Source of the DNA: Malaya genurostris
Taxonomy: Eukaryota > Arthropoda > Insecta > Diptera > Culicidae
Length of the DNA stretch: 64,000 nt
Direction: 5' to 3'
NCBI RefSeq assembly: GCF_030247185.1
Contig: NC_080570.1
Span: 149,020,641-149,084,640, forward strand
A program made the translations under genes and the position numbers. Below the pieces are notes generated by a model that had not been told where the DNA came from, did not search any database, and saw only the letters and a program-made list of their open reading frames with translations. This document shows positions 37,358 to 48,805 of this stretch, piece after piece; within the stretch, counting starts at the first letter, position 1; each line of letters starts with the position of its first letter.

Positions 37358-38609
37358 AAGACTGTCCCAGAAAATATGAACGCACTTTGATTTCGCTGTA
37401 AATAATTGACAAGTGTTAGATATTCAAATTTTATTCGATATACTGATAACATTAGACTACAACAACATTTGCTACTTAGCCATTGTAGACTAGCTGGCGC
37501 ATCTTCTTGCGAACGTTCCTCCTTAAATTCCGTACAGACTTCTTGGCGACTAGTTTTGACACTTTTTTTTTCCTATCTTTTTCGAACTGTTTGATGGTTT
37601 CGGCTGCCAAGACATGTTTCCCGAGATGTGCCTTCGTTAATGCCCAAAATTCCTCAATTGGTCGAAGTTGTGGGCAATTTGGTGGATTCATGTCTTTTGG
37701 GACGAAAGTGACATTTTTGGTTGTATACCATTCTACCGTTGATTTCGAGTAGTGACAAGCAGCAAGATCTGGCCAGAAGACAACAGGATCCTTGTGGCTT
37801 CGAATCATGGGTAGAAGTCGTTTTTGTAAACATTCCTTGATGTATATTTCGCTGTTCATTGAAGCAGTGGTGATGAAGGGTTTCGAAATCTTACCGCAGC
37901 TACAAATTGCTTGCCAGACCATAGCTTTCTTATCAAATTTTTCGACTTCAATCGATGTCTCCGTATAATATTGTGGTCCCGGCAAGGATTTGTAATCGAG
38001 TTTCACGTAGGTTTCGTCGTCCATGATTATGCAGTTAAAATTTACAGCAAGAATCGTAAATTACAGCTTTCGAATCCTCGACCTGATCGATGCTTCTTGT
38101 TTCGGACTACGTTTTGGTTGTTTCTGCTTCTTATAGGATCGAAGATTCAAACGTTCTTTAGCACGAAGAACATTTGACTTCGACTTTTTTGGCCACATCC
38201 CGAACTGAAACCTCCTTTTTTTGCTCGAACGTCTTCAGTATACGTTCGTCCAACTGAGGGTAAGCAGGACCTTTTTTTCGACCCGTTTTCGGTTTATCCT
38301 CAAAGGTGTTATCCTCACCGAACTTCCTGATTGTGCATTTCGCACGGCTTTTTCACTTACTCCTTCCATTTTTGCTATCTTTCTCAGTGACAGTCCGCGT
38401 TCTGTGCACCAGTTGTACACAATTTTTCGACGTTGTTCTGCTGAAAGTCCACGCATTTCGAAACAAACTAATGAAAACGAATAAACAACTGCACAAGTGG
38501 TTAGAGAAGATTGTAAACAACAGGACGCAGTGATAAAAATTGACATATTCTGAACCATTGCGAAATGGCAGCGGTTTTTGGTTGCGTTTATACTCTCTGG
38601 GACAGTCTT
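37358..38609 (-). mobile_element. ITmD37E transposon copy 1 (TIRs and TA target duplication)
   Basis: 1252-bp Tc1/mariner-superfamily element bounded by TA at 37356-37357 and 38610-38611. The left end AAGACTGTCCCAGAAAATAT and the right end (reverse complement) AAGACTGTCCCAGAGAGTAT continue to match for about 27 bp with three mismatches. It carries one transposase gene on the minus strand, now broken. It sits inside a Y monomer: flanks TTGAGAGA-TA and TA-CTATTGACACGG rejoin as the usual GCTACTATTGGGCC segment. Confidence 0.92.
37476..38456 (-). pseudogene. ITmD37E transposase, frameshifted
   Basis: DDE transposase that would cut and paste the element at TA sites. The chosen start is the Met of MRGLSAEQRRKIV (38454-38456), heading a helix-turn-helix (LSLRKIAKMEGVSEKAV). 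After AQSGSS the reading frame is lost by an apparent missing base, and a second disrupted stretch follows to about 38030. The catalytic half (38024-37476) is open: first Asp in MDDETYVKLDY, second in VVFWPDLAACHY, Glu in LRPIEEFW. The last two are 37 residues apart, the DD37E signature. Relative to copy 2, ten codons are missing in frame after PQYYT. It ends KKMRQLVYNG. The domain is nearly intact but cannot be expressed as one protein from this copy. Confidence 0.9.
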
Positions 38610-38870
38610 TACTATTGACACGGTAATCATGTTCGAAAATCATCGAATTTTGGACATATTAGGGTATAAGTGACGTAACCGACAAAACCCAGTTTACTTC
38701 TTTCCACTAAATTTTCACGGATATGGATGAATCGATTTCAAAAATTCTGAGGTCGTTCGAGACTAAACTTGAATTGTGGAACAAGTTCGAAAATCGTATG
38801 ACAGACACTTCAAATTTTAGGGATATAATCGTACAAGTGGTGTAACCGACAGATCAATATATTCTCTATC
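38610..38870 (-). repeat. ~170-bp Y monomers (continuation)
   Basis: Remainder of the split monomer (GTATAAGTGACGTAACCGAC, AAAACCCAG), then another with TTTTCACGGATATGGATGAA, GGAACAAGTTCGAAAATCG, GGGATATAATCGTACAAGTG and GTAACCGACAGATC. Confidence 0.72.
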
Positions 38871-39039
38871 TGCACAGTTTTTTTTCCAGGAAGTGACCTA
38901 TGATTAAATTTAAATGTTTTATTGCTGGTAGTTTTGGTTTGGGGAATGTGGCCGTAGTGCAGTTGCGTGGATTAGCTGACATCGTAAAGATATAAAAAGA
39001 ACGTGTTGGCTTTATATAGCAAGAGCATTTGACTATGAG

Positions 39040-39775
39040 AAAGCTATGTTCAAAGCGCGTTTGCTCACTGTTGACCGAAAGCGAGAACGTGATGATGATT
39101 CTGAGGAGTGTTTGGCCATGTTTAAACATAACAAACCGGAATTATTGCATCGATATGTGACAATGGATGAAACATGGATTCATAACTTCACTCCAGAATC
39201 AAAATGATCGTCATCTGAGTGGACAGCAACTGGTGAACCTCTTCCAAAGCGCCCGAAAGCACAACAATCGGCTTGAAAGGTTATGTTCTCGATATTTTGG
39301 GATGTGCGTGGTGTAATGTTTATCGAGTATCTTGAGAAAGAAAATAACATTAACAGTTAATGTTACATAGCGTTATTGGAGCGTTTGAAGGCTAAAATTT
39401 CAAAGAAACGACCGCATATGGCAAAGAAAAAAAATTGTTTCATCAAGACAACGCACCGTGTCACAAGTCAATCAAAACAATGGAGAACTGGAATTGAGCT
39501 TCGAATTGCTCCCACATCTACCGTATTCGCCAGTTTTGGCTCCCAGCGAATACTGGCTGTCCGCAGACCAGAAAAAAATTCTCGCCGGAAAGAAACTGAA
39601 GCCTATTTATTTTGAGGCAAAAGATAAAACGTTCTCCAAAAATGGTATTGAAATGTTAGTGCGGCGCTGGAATGATTGCATTGCTCGATGGATCACGTTG
39701 ATGAATAAAGTTAACCTTGAACCAAAGAAATCATGTTCTCTTTGTTAAGCCCCATTTTCAACCCATGTGTTACGT
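39040..39775 (+). pseudogene. mariner transposase remnant
   Basis: Same mariner subfamily as the 27170 copy but with the core present. LLTVDRKRERDDDSEECLAM and TMDETWIHNFTPESK (first catalytic Asp, about 39163-39205), SSEWTATGEPLPKRPK, VMFSIFWDVRGVMFIEYLEK, then KKRPHMAKKK, HQDNAPCH-type sequence in a shifted frame (second Asp), and ELLPHLPYSPVLAPSEYWL, in which the usual third Asp of SDY is Glu. It ends with RRWNDCIARWI and a terminal-like CAACCCATGTGTTA near 39760. The N-terminal DNA-binding half is missing, with stops and frameshifts. Confidence 0.85.
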
Positions 39776-39840
39776 TCGGGACTTCATCAGTAAAGATACT
39801 GTGCCTTGGTATCACTCAAGTGTCTTAAGTAGAGATGAAT

Positions 39841-39920
39841 TTACGTCTGATTAGCGGTTTATGTTGAACTGCCGAGTGGCGAGACAGTTCAACATGCACT
39901 GATGATTCGAAGACGATACG
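39841..39920 (+). repeat. dispersed hairpin repeat, copy 7
   Basis: TTACGTCTGATTAGCGGTTT, ATGTTGAACTGCCGAGTGGC, GAGACAGTTCAACATGCACT, GATGATTCGAAGACGATACG. The left arm is full; the right arm is shortened at CAACAT. Confidence 0.78.
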
Positions 39921-42257
39921 TCAAATTAGAAAAGAATCATCTTCGGTAACGCGCGTCCTTCTGTTCCAGAATACCCAGCCCATCAATATACGTAGATCCT
40001 TATCCGGACGAAATCTCTTGCGCACGGTAATCAGAAGTCAATTTATTTAATGCGTTAATGGGCGTAAACAAAATGTGTAATAAAGTGATTTTCATGCAAA
40101 TTTATGGTGCTGTTAAGCAGCAGGCATCTCGCAGGCACGTATGAACCGTCGTAGGAACATGTGTAGCTGCTGAGAACTGCCTCCCCCAACCCCGGATTCC
40201 TCCCTCCCCGGTGAGCTGAAAGTTTGTTTCTATTTTTTTTCTGCTGCCGTTCTTTTTCCGTTCCGCACTCTGGCCTGAGTGGGGTGCGTTGTTTTTTTTT
40301 TATTTTTTTCTTTTTTCTTCCGAACGCAAAATGCCACCAGTAGACGTCAGTCACCAACCAACCAACCAACCAACCAGACGATTTCCTCCACCAACGACGA
40401 ATGCATGTATATTTTATGTGGCCGTACATTTTTCATACGTAACAATGTTATAAACTTCAACCTGTGCCATTGGCTTGCTGGGGGGGGGGACGGCGGCTTT
40501 CCACTTTAGAGCCGGGAAGAGAAAAAGAAGCAGAAGTAGGAAAAAAAAGTATGTAAATGTGTTACGCACAATGCTGATGAATTTATATGTAGCGGAAAAT
40601 TGTAAGTATTATTACTTGCAACATCAAACGCCCACGACGGGCTGAGTAGAGAGTAGAAAGGAACTGGCTAACGATTGCCTGTTCGTGATGGGGTGGTAAC
40701 GAGACCTTCCAGGCCTACACGTTTAGTTTAGCACACCCGGCCAAGTGGGGATGGTGGTGATGGTGGGAGGTAGGTGTTGATATCAACCATGTGGTGCAGG
40801 TTTTCCCCGATGCTTACGTTTTTGCTTCCACCAAGTGGTTGAAACTGGAACAACACGGTTTCAACGGAGGATGGAGAGGGAAAATTTTCTGTTGATTGTT
40901 ATGTAAATTTGACTTCATTTCGCCACACAGTCTCCTACTTATAACGCTAATGACGCTTGTTTGTCTGTTTGTTTTACTTTAAATACTGCCATTCTTCTTC
41001 TGCTCCGCCACAGCGGCGGCGGTTGCGGCTCAGGTTTGATGGAACCAATTTCCCGGCCTACACGACTGCTCCCAAGGATCATGAGAGGAGGTTTGTTCTT
41101 CAATTAGATAACAACCGCACACAAAAGGTGAGATGATGAAGTTATTGTTTTGGAATACACAGTCAACTAATAAATATATGAGCAACGACTCATTGAGCCA
41201 AGAACAACAATTCCCGTATGAAATTTACGGGACGGGATCTGTCTGGGGTTTCCCCATTAATCGAAGGTGCGACTGATTTGGTTTTTCTTCTTGACTTGGC
41301 AGCGATCCCCAACAACAACAACAACAACAGGAACAACTCGCAACTGCCAATGACAGTCTCATTTTCTCATCTCCGATTGCTCATTTCGAATTGAATTATC
41401 CTTTTGGCATCGCTGTCGGAGAAAGAGTGCGATTTATTCATCCCCGGGGAACCATTCCGATTAAATTGTTGTGTCAATTCGGCTTTGACTTCACTTCACG
41501 CGTTCGAATCTGCAGCAGATCATTCGACGGAAGGAAAAGTTCTTTATTCCGGTGGTGCGCTAAGAAAAGTGACTCCTTCTAGTTGTCCGACAGACAAACA
41601 AACAGACTACAGTTACCAGCCCAGCGGGAACCCGGGTTTTTGTCCGGTGCACGTGATGTGATTATTTACGACCAACTGATAAGGGACATTCTTTCGCCGC
41701 CGCCCGATTGCTTCGACGACGACGACCGGGACATGGATCACCGACATTCGGAGCAATTAACCGCCAGAGATGCCTGGTAATAAATTTCACAATAACTAAC
41801 GAGCCCTTTTCCGGTTGGTTCCCGCATCCCGTTGCTAGTGGTGGAACTGAGGCAGCAGGTGATGAGAAGAGAAATGGTCAATTTATTTAATTTCCGAACC
41901 ATTACTGGGTAAATGGGAGGAAATTTGTTCTTTATTCATTGGGTTTAAGTGACAAATCGACCGAGGGCCGTAGGTGAATGGGAAAACTGGCCGATATTCC
42001 GACCCATGAAATGATTGATCTAATGCTTAAGATTTCAACATATGGTGGAAGATTCCTAAAATTTTGAAGTTCTATCAAAATATCTCATGATAACATAGTG
42101 AAACAGGATTCATGAAAAGTTTCAATAACAGAATTTTTAACCAAAGTCAGCAGTTAAAAATAATTTACTGCTTCTCTCGAAATCTACGAAAATTACGAAA
42201 CAACGATTCATTCTTCTCAACTCCGAGATCCATGTTCAGTCGACAAAACAACCGGTT
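39921..42257. other. unique, comparatively GC-rich stretch; no gene recognised
   Basis: No coding signature. Simple runs: T-rich 40290-40320, (CCAA)n at about 40353-40376, G-run near 40481, (CAA)n at 41309-41332. 40640-41860 is the longest stretch without recognisable repeats in the right two thirds of the window. Its short open frames overlap in conflicting phases. Confidence 0.4.
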
Positions 42258-42401
42258 GTCCCAAAGTCTAGGCATTACATTCCTTTTGTGGAATTGGGCC
42301 TTTCTATTTCAATAGACTTCGCAGCCGATTCGTAGCGTTCAGAATCATTGCACTATGATCCTACTGACACTAATAATTCTTCCAGGTCGGGACTCGAACA
42401 G
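42258..42401 (-). ncRNA. tRNA-derived SINE, copy 3 (head truncated)
   Basis: On the plus strand: CATTACATTCCTTTTGTGGA (tail), AGACTTCGCAGCCGATTC, ATGATCCTACTGACACTAAT, then CAGGTCGGGACTCGAACA (box B). The sequence stops there, so the box A part of the tRNA-like head is missing and the copy has lost half its internal promoter. Confidence 0.8.
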
Positions 42402-42534
42402 TCAAATTCAAATTTTCTCTCGCAATGATGTCCTTACTGTGTAGTATCGATATTCAACCGAAGCTTCGAAAATTGCTAATCACTAAAATCGATTTACAAT
42501 GTTTTTTGTTTTGCACAAAAATAACCAGAAATAA

Positions 42535-42717
42535 ATGAGCATGAACTTCGCGGGCTTCGCTAACTTCATATGAACTTAGCGAAGCACTCAAAAATATAAC
42601 AAAAAAATGAGCAACAAATTCAAAATTACTGTAACTAATTAGCAACAAATCAGCAACAAATTATTCACCTATTTGCGTTATCATCGGCGAGAGGTGCCTC
42701 GCTAAGTTCATGCTCAT
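42535..42717. mobile_element. MITE with 9-bp target-site duplication, copy 1
   Basis: 183-bp element with ends ATGAGCATGAAC and GTTCATGCTCAT. It is flanked by identical CAGAAATAA at 42526-42534 and 42718-42726. The terminal inverted repeats extend as GAGCATGAACTTMGCG and GCTAAGTTCATGCTC. The interior contains AACTAATTAGCAACAAAT and ATTATTCACCTATTTGCG. There is no coding capacity. A 9-bp duplication fits Mutator-like or Merlin-like transposases better than Tc1/mariner; that assignment is inference. Confidence 0.85.
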
Positions 42718-42726
42718 CAGAAATAA

Positions 42727-43147
42727 TGATAAGCATAACAAAATTATTACAAAATATTGAGTAAAGGAGATATATATTAAAACACTAAAGAAAATTAAGC
42801 AAAGCTGTTAGACACAAACATACTAAACATCTCCAAAAATATAGTTTTTATAATGCAACTAAATCAACTAACAAAAATTGTAATAATATAACACCAAAAT
42901 ACTGAACCGTTCAGTGATGCAGAGTTCTATTGAACGAACTAGTTCTCAAGAGTCGTTCGATCGTTCTTTTTATAGTTGGTTTCTTTGTTCAAAGACTAAA
43001 CGAGAACTTAGTTTTGTTAGGTGAGGTTGAGCGAGCAAAAAAAAAGTGAAGAACTACCGTTCTCGAAATAAGAACCTTTGCTCATTTATTCTTTCGAAAC
43101 CGTTTTGCGCACGAATTGCCCATCTCTAGTTAGTTCGTAAAAGAAGT
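42727..43147. other. AT-rich sequence, no gene recognised
   Basis: Only AT-rich DNA and a GAACGAACTAGTTCTCAAGA-type partial palindrome around 42930-42970. Confidence 0.35.
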
Positions 43148-44390
43148 TTACTTTATTTGGAATCAACTTCGTAAAAAATTATAAGGGTTTTCAAGAAATA
43201 CCAATAAACCGGAAGTCGCCATCTTGGATTTCAGAACGACCACGAACATCATTTTCTAGCAGCTACTTTTCAAATCCGTGCTGAAAATATTCAAATTGTA
43301 AGGGTTTTCAAAGAATATCAATAAACCGGAAGTCGCCATCTCCGACTTCGAAACGACCTCAAACATCATTTTCCAGCAGCTACTTATCAAATTCGTGCAG
43401 AAAGTACCCAAATTGTGAGAATTTTCAAAGAAAATCAATAAACCGGGAGTTACCATCTTGGATTTCAAAACGACCTCAAACATCATTTTCCAGCAACTAC
43501 TCTTCTAATCTGTTCTGGAAATTTTAAGGGAAAATTTTTCAAGGATTTTCAAAGAATATCAATAAACCGGATGTCGGCATCTTGAATCTAGAAACGACCT
43601 CAAACATCATTTTCTAGCAGCTACTTTTCAAATCTGTTCTCAAAATACTGAAATTGTAAGGGTTTTCAAATAATATCAATAAACCGGATTATGAAACAAC
43701 TTCAGACATCTACTTTTCAAATCTGTTCTGAAAATTTTGGGGGAAAATTATTAAGGATTTTCAAAGAATATCAATAAACCGGCAGTCGCCATCTTGGATT
43801 TCAAAACGACCTCAAATATAATTTTCTAGTTGCTCCTTCTCAAATCCCTTCTGAAAATTCCCAAATTTTAAGGGTTTTCAAGTAATATCAATAAACCGGA
43901 AGTCGGCATCTTGAATCTAGAAACGACCTCAAACATAATTTTCCAGCAGCTTCTTTTCAAATCTGTTCTAAAAATACCCAAATTGTAAAGGTTTTCAAAG
44001 AATACCAATAATCCGGAAGTCGCCATCTTGGATTTCAAAACGACCACGAACATAATTTTCCAGCAGCTAATTCTAAAATCCGTTCTAAAAATACCCAAAT
44101 TGTAAGGGTATTTAAAGACTATAAATAAACCGGAAGTCGCCATCTTGAATTGAAAACGACCTTAAACATCATTTTCCAGCAGCTACTTTTCAAATCCGTT
44201 CGTAAAATACTCAAATAGTGAGGGCTTTCAAAGCATGTCAATAAACCGGAAGTCGTCATCTTGGAATTTGGAACGATTTAATCCCGTTCCAAAAATGCCC
44301 ATGTTGTAGTGGTTTCCATGGAATATTAATTACCCGGAAATCGTTTTCATTGTATTTGAAAACCTCTTTTTAAGAAGTAGGTTCGTAAAA
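43148..44390. repeat. 117-bp satellite, about 10 units
   Basis: Repeated AATAAACCGGAAGTCGCCAT, CTTGGATTTCAAAACGACC, CAAACATCATTTTCCAGCAG, CTTTTCAAATCCGTTCTG and AATTGTAAGGGTTTTCAAAG. Unit starts (AATAAACCGG) lie near 43203, 43320, 43437, 43560, 43678, 43773, 43890, 44007, 44124 and 44240. The spacing is mostly 117-123 bp, with one short 95-bp unit. A decayed unit follows to 44390. Confidence 0.92.
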
Positions 44391-44647
44391 AAATATGTTG
44401 ACGCTATTTGGGATTTTATACGCAAAAAAAGATTACGTTATTTGGGATTTGGTTCGTGAAAATAGTTACGTAAAAAAAGTGTACGTAGATGGAGATTTGG
44501 ATGTACAGAGGAATGGGAGGAGTTTCGAATCCAACTTTGATTCTGACACTGATGTCTCATCGGAAATGCGTAATTTTCAAAATTGTATGAATGAATATTA
44601 GGCAAGAAGCAAAATAAATAATAATAATAACAATAATTAAAATTTGA

Positions 44648-47600
44648 TTAAATAATGGTAATAGAAATAGTAATAGTAATAGTAATCGTAATCGTAATCG
44701 TAATCGTAATCGTAATAGTAATAGTAATCGAAATAGTAATAGTAATAGTAATAGTAATAGTAATAGTAATAGTAATAGTAATAGTAATAGAAATAGTAAT
44801 AGTAATAGTAATAGTAATAGTAATAGTAATAGTAATAGTAATAGTAATAGTAATAGTAATAGTAATAGTAATAGTAATAGTAATAGTAATAGTAATAGTA
44901 ATAGTAATAGTAAAAGTAATAGTAATAGTAATAGTAATAGTAATAGTAATAGTAATAGTAATAGTAATAGTAATAGTAATAGTAATAGTAATAGTAATAG
45001 TAATAGTAATAGTAATAGTAATTGTAATAGCAATAGTAATAGTAATAGTAATAGTAATAGTAATAGTAATAGTAATAGTAATAGTAATAGTAATAGTAAT
45101 AGTAATAGTAATAGTAATAGTAATAGTAATAGTAATAGTAATAGTAATAGTAATAGTAATAGTAATAGTAATAGTAATAGTAATAGTAATAGTAATAGTA
45201 ATAGTAATAGTAATAGTAATAGTAATAGTAATAGTAATAGTAATAGTAATAGTAATAGTAATAGTAATAGTAATAGTAATAGTAATAGTAATAGTAATAG
45301 TAATAGTAATAGTAATAGTAATAGTAATAGTAATAGTAATAGTAATAGTAATAGTAATAGTAATAGTAATAGTAATAGTAATAGTAATAGTAATAGTAAT
45401 AGTAATAGTAATAGTAATAGTAATAGTAATAGTAATAGTAATAGTAATAGTAATAGTAATAGTAATAGTAATAGTAATAGTAATAGTAATAGTAATAGTA
45501 ATAGTAAAAGTAATAGTAATAGTAATAGTAATAGTAATAGTAATAGTAATAATAATAGTAATAGTAATAGTAATAGTAATAGTAATAGTAATAGTAATAG
45601 TAATAGTAATAGTAATAGTAATAGTAATAGTAATAGTAATAGTAATAGTAATAGTAATAGTAATAGTAATAGTAATAGTAATAGTAATAGTAATAGTAAT
45701 AGTAATAGTAATAGTAATAGTAATAGTAATAGTAATAGTAATAGTAATAGTAATAGTAATAGTAATAGTAATAGTAATAGTAATAGTAATAGTAATAGTA
45801 ATAGTAATAGTAATAGTAATAGTAATAGTAATAGTAATAGTAATAGTAATAGTAATAGTAATAGTAATAGTAATAGTAAAAGTAATAGTAATAGTAATAG
45901 TAATAGTAATAGTAGAAGTAATAGTAATAGTAATAGTAATAGTAATAGTAATAGTAATAGTAATAGTAATAGTAATAGTAATAGTAATAGTAATAGTAAT
46001 AGTAATAGTAATAGTAATAGTAATAGTAATAGTAATAGTAATAGTAATAGTAATAGTAATAGTAATAGTAATAGTAATAGTAATAGTAATAGTAATAGTA
46101 ATAGTAATAGTAATAGTAATAGTAATAGTAATAGTAATAGTAATAGTAATAGTAATAGTAATAGTAATAGTAATAGTAATAGTAATAGTAATAGTAATAG
46201 TAATAGTAATAGTAAAAGTAATAGTAATAGTAATAGTAATAGTAATAGTAAAAGTAATAGTAATAGTAATAGTAATAGTAATAGTAATAGTAATAGTAAT
46301 AGTAATAGTAATAGTAATAGTAATAGTAATAGTAATAGTAATAGTAATAGTAATAGTAAAAGTAATAGTAATAGTAATAGTAATAGTAATAGTAATAGTA
46401 ATAGTAATAGTAATAGTAATAGTAATAGTAATAGTAATAGTAATAGTAATAGTAATAGTAATAGTAATAGTAATAGTAATAGTAATAGTAATAGTAATAG
46501 TAATAGTAATAGTAATAGTAATAGTAATAGTAATAGTAATAGTAATAGTAATAGTAATAGTAATAGTAATAGTAATAGTAATAGTAATAGTAATAGTAAT
46601 AGTAATAGTAATAGTAATAGTAATAGTAATAGTAATAGTAATAGTAATAGTAATAGTAATAGTAATAGTAATAGTAATAGTAATAGTAATAGTAATAGTA
46701 ATAGTAATAGTAATAGTAATAGTAATAGTTATAGTAATAGTAATAGTAATAGTAATAGTAATAGTAATAGTAATAGTAATAGTAATAGTAATAGTAATAG
46801 TAATAGTAATAGTAATAGTAAAAGTAATAGTAATAGTAATAGTAATAGTAATAGTAATAGTAATAGTAATAGTAATAGTAATAGTAATAGTAATAGTAAT
46901 AGTAATAGTAATAGTAATAGTAATAGTAATAGTAATAGTAATAGTAATAGTAATAGTAATAGTAATAGTAATAGTAATAGTAATAGTAATAGTAATAGTA
47001 ATAGTAATAGTAATAGTAATAGTAATAGTAATAGTAATAGTAATAGTAATAGTAATAGTAATAGTAATAGTAATAGTAATAGTAATAGTAATAGTAATAG
47101 TAATAGTAATAGTAATAGTAATAGTAATAGTAATAGTAATAGTAATAGTAATAGTAATAGTAATAGTAATAGTAATAGTAATAGTAATAGTAATAGTAAT
47201 AGTAATAGTAATAGTAATAGTAATAGTAATAGTAATAGTAATAGTAATAGTAATAGTAATAGTAATAGTAATAGTAATAGTAATAGTAATAGTAATAGTA
47301 ATAGTAATAGTAATAGTAATAGTAATAGTAATAGTAATAGTAATAGTAATAGTAATAGTAATAGTAATAGTAATAGTAATAGTAATAGTAATAGTAATAG
47401 TAATAGTAATAGTAATAGTAATAGTAATAGTAATAGTAATAGTAATAGTAATAGTAATAGTAATAGTAATAGTAATAGTAATAGTAATAGTAATAGTAAT
47501 AGTAATAGTAATAGTAATAGTAATAGTAATAGTAATAGTAATAGTAATAGTAATAGTAATAGTAATAGTAATAGTAATAGTAATAGTAATAGTAATAGTA

Positions 47601-47810
47601 ATAGTAATAGTAATAGTAATAGTAATAGTAATAGTAATAGTAATAGTAATAGTAATAGTAATAGTAATAGTAATAGTAATAGTAATAGTAATAGTAATAG
47701 TAATAGTAATAGTAATAGTAATAGTAATAGTAATAGTAATAGTAATAGTAGTAGTAATAGAAATAGGAATAGTAATAGTAATAGCAATAGTAATAGCAAC
47801 AATAATAGTG
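44648..47810. repeat. (AATAGT)n hexanucleotide array, ~3.1 kb
   Basis: Nearly pure 6-bp array, roughly 520 units. It has a short AATCGT-variant block near 44680-44715 and scattered single-unit variants (AAAAGT, AATAGA, AATAGC, AGAAGT). The edges decay to AATAATAATAAC-type sequence. Frames of Ile-Val (plus), Ile-Thr and Leu (minus) stay open for over 1000 codons only because the hexamer has stops in other frames. No promoter or coding evidence. Confidence 0.98.
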
Positions 47811-48578
47811 ATAATAATCATATTAACAATAAAAAAAACACAATAATCAGGAGTTTCGAATTCATACGTGCCTTGAATCTATACAATAAATAATCAATTA
47901 TTTACAAAGATTAACCGTGGTCGAACAGCAATACATCTCCATAACTTACCCCATAAAGAAAGCTATTTAATACTGATTTCTAGGTTCTAAAGCGCACCAA
48001 AACCCACTTCGCCGAATGGAGGTACAACCGGGGTTCAGTTCTATCATAATCGCTTCTGAAGTGGATACGACGACCGATAAATTCTACTTGTTGAGCTCTA
48101 ACCAAGCGTAAATGTGCGTCGGTAGGGACATTCTCACTCTCCGGCTAAATTCCCACTGCTACGAATGTATGCAACTTCACGCACGCACGCACGCACAATA
48201 GATGCGTACCTACGGGTGTTCGAACATCCGGCAATTGGCAATTGATTTTAATGTACGCAGTTGATATGCTTTACACGCATTCGAACCTCGTTGATTGGGT
48301 TGTGAAGGTAACCCAACTGAGTGAGGGTGCGTTTAAATTTAGCGATCGAAATCGCAGTTCAAGTGCAATTGACACCGTTTTGCTCGGAGCTATTTGATTC
48401 ACATGATTATCGGAATTAAACTGAAATCGAACCCACGCTGCATCCCTCCTGAACGACATTGAGCAACGATTATTTTAAATAAAGGGTGTATTTAAGAAAA
48501 AATGCACGAAACGTCGAAATCTTGGTTTATTTCGAAACAATTTTAAGTACCACCAGATCATGACGTTTCTTAAACATT
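47811..48578. other. no gene recognised
   Basis: Unique sequence. A short (GCAC)n run lies at about 48180-48196. Nothing else was recognised. Confidence 0.4.
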
Positions 48579-48657
48579 TTTTAATGCGAATTTTCGAAGT
48601 TATGTGATTTTTTTTCTATACGGTACATATCATTCGGATAGAAACGAAAGACTTTAG
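48579..48657. mobile_element. degenerate TIR-element fragment related to the MITE at 18154
   Basis: TTAATGCGAATTTTCGAAGT, TATGTGATTTTTTTTC, TATACGGTACATATCATTCG and AAACGAAAGACTTTAG align in order with the right end of that MITE (GTTATGCGGTTTTTTTTAAT, GCGGTACGTAAATTCGC, AAAAGACTTCAGTG). The left end is not convincing. Confidence 0.5.
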
Positions 48658-48726
48658 TTTCAAAAGAATTCCTGATCTGGCAAGCGACTTGCAGATGTGA
48701 TTCAATAAGCGTTCCCTTCATCGTTA

Positions 48727-48805
48727 TGAATCGGCTGCGAAGTATGTTGAAACAGAAAGCCAAATTCCACAAACGGAATGTAATACCAAGACTTTGTTTG
48801 GCTAT
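48727..48805 (+). repeat. tRNA-derived SINE, copy 5 (3' end only)
   Basis: GAATCGGCTGCGAAGTATG, TTGAAACAGAAAGCC, AATTCCACAAACGGAATG and AATACCAAGACTTTG match the SINE tail. The tRNA-like head and the first half of the body are absent. Confidence 0.75.

Noticed and set aside
40640..41890. Possible host exons in the GC-balanced, repeat-free stretch
   Set aside because: Frames are short and overlap in conflicting phases; no conserved motif or convincing splice-bounded exon could be seen by eye.
44648..47810. Telomere-like repeat
   Set aside because: AATAGT is not the insect TTAGG repeat, and Diptera generally lack short-repeat telomeres; the array is internal and flanked by ordinary sequence.
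44648..47846. Open frames of over 1000 codons (Ile-Val, Ile-Thr, poly-Leu) on both strands
   Set aside because: Direct consequence of a stop-free phase of the AATAGT hexamer; no start context, no domain, no codon signal.
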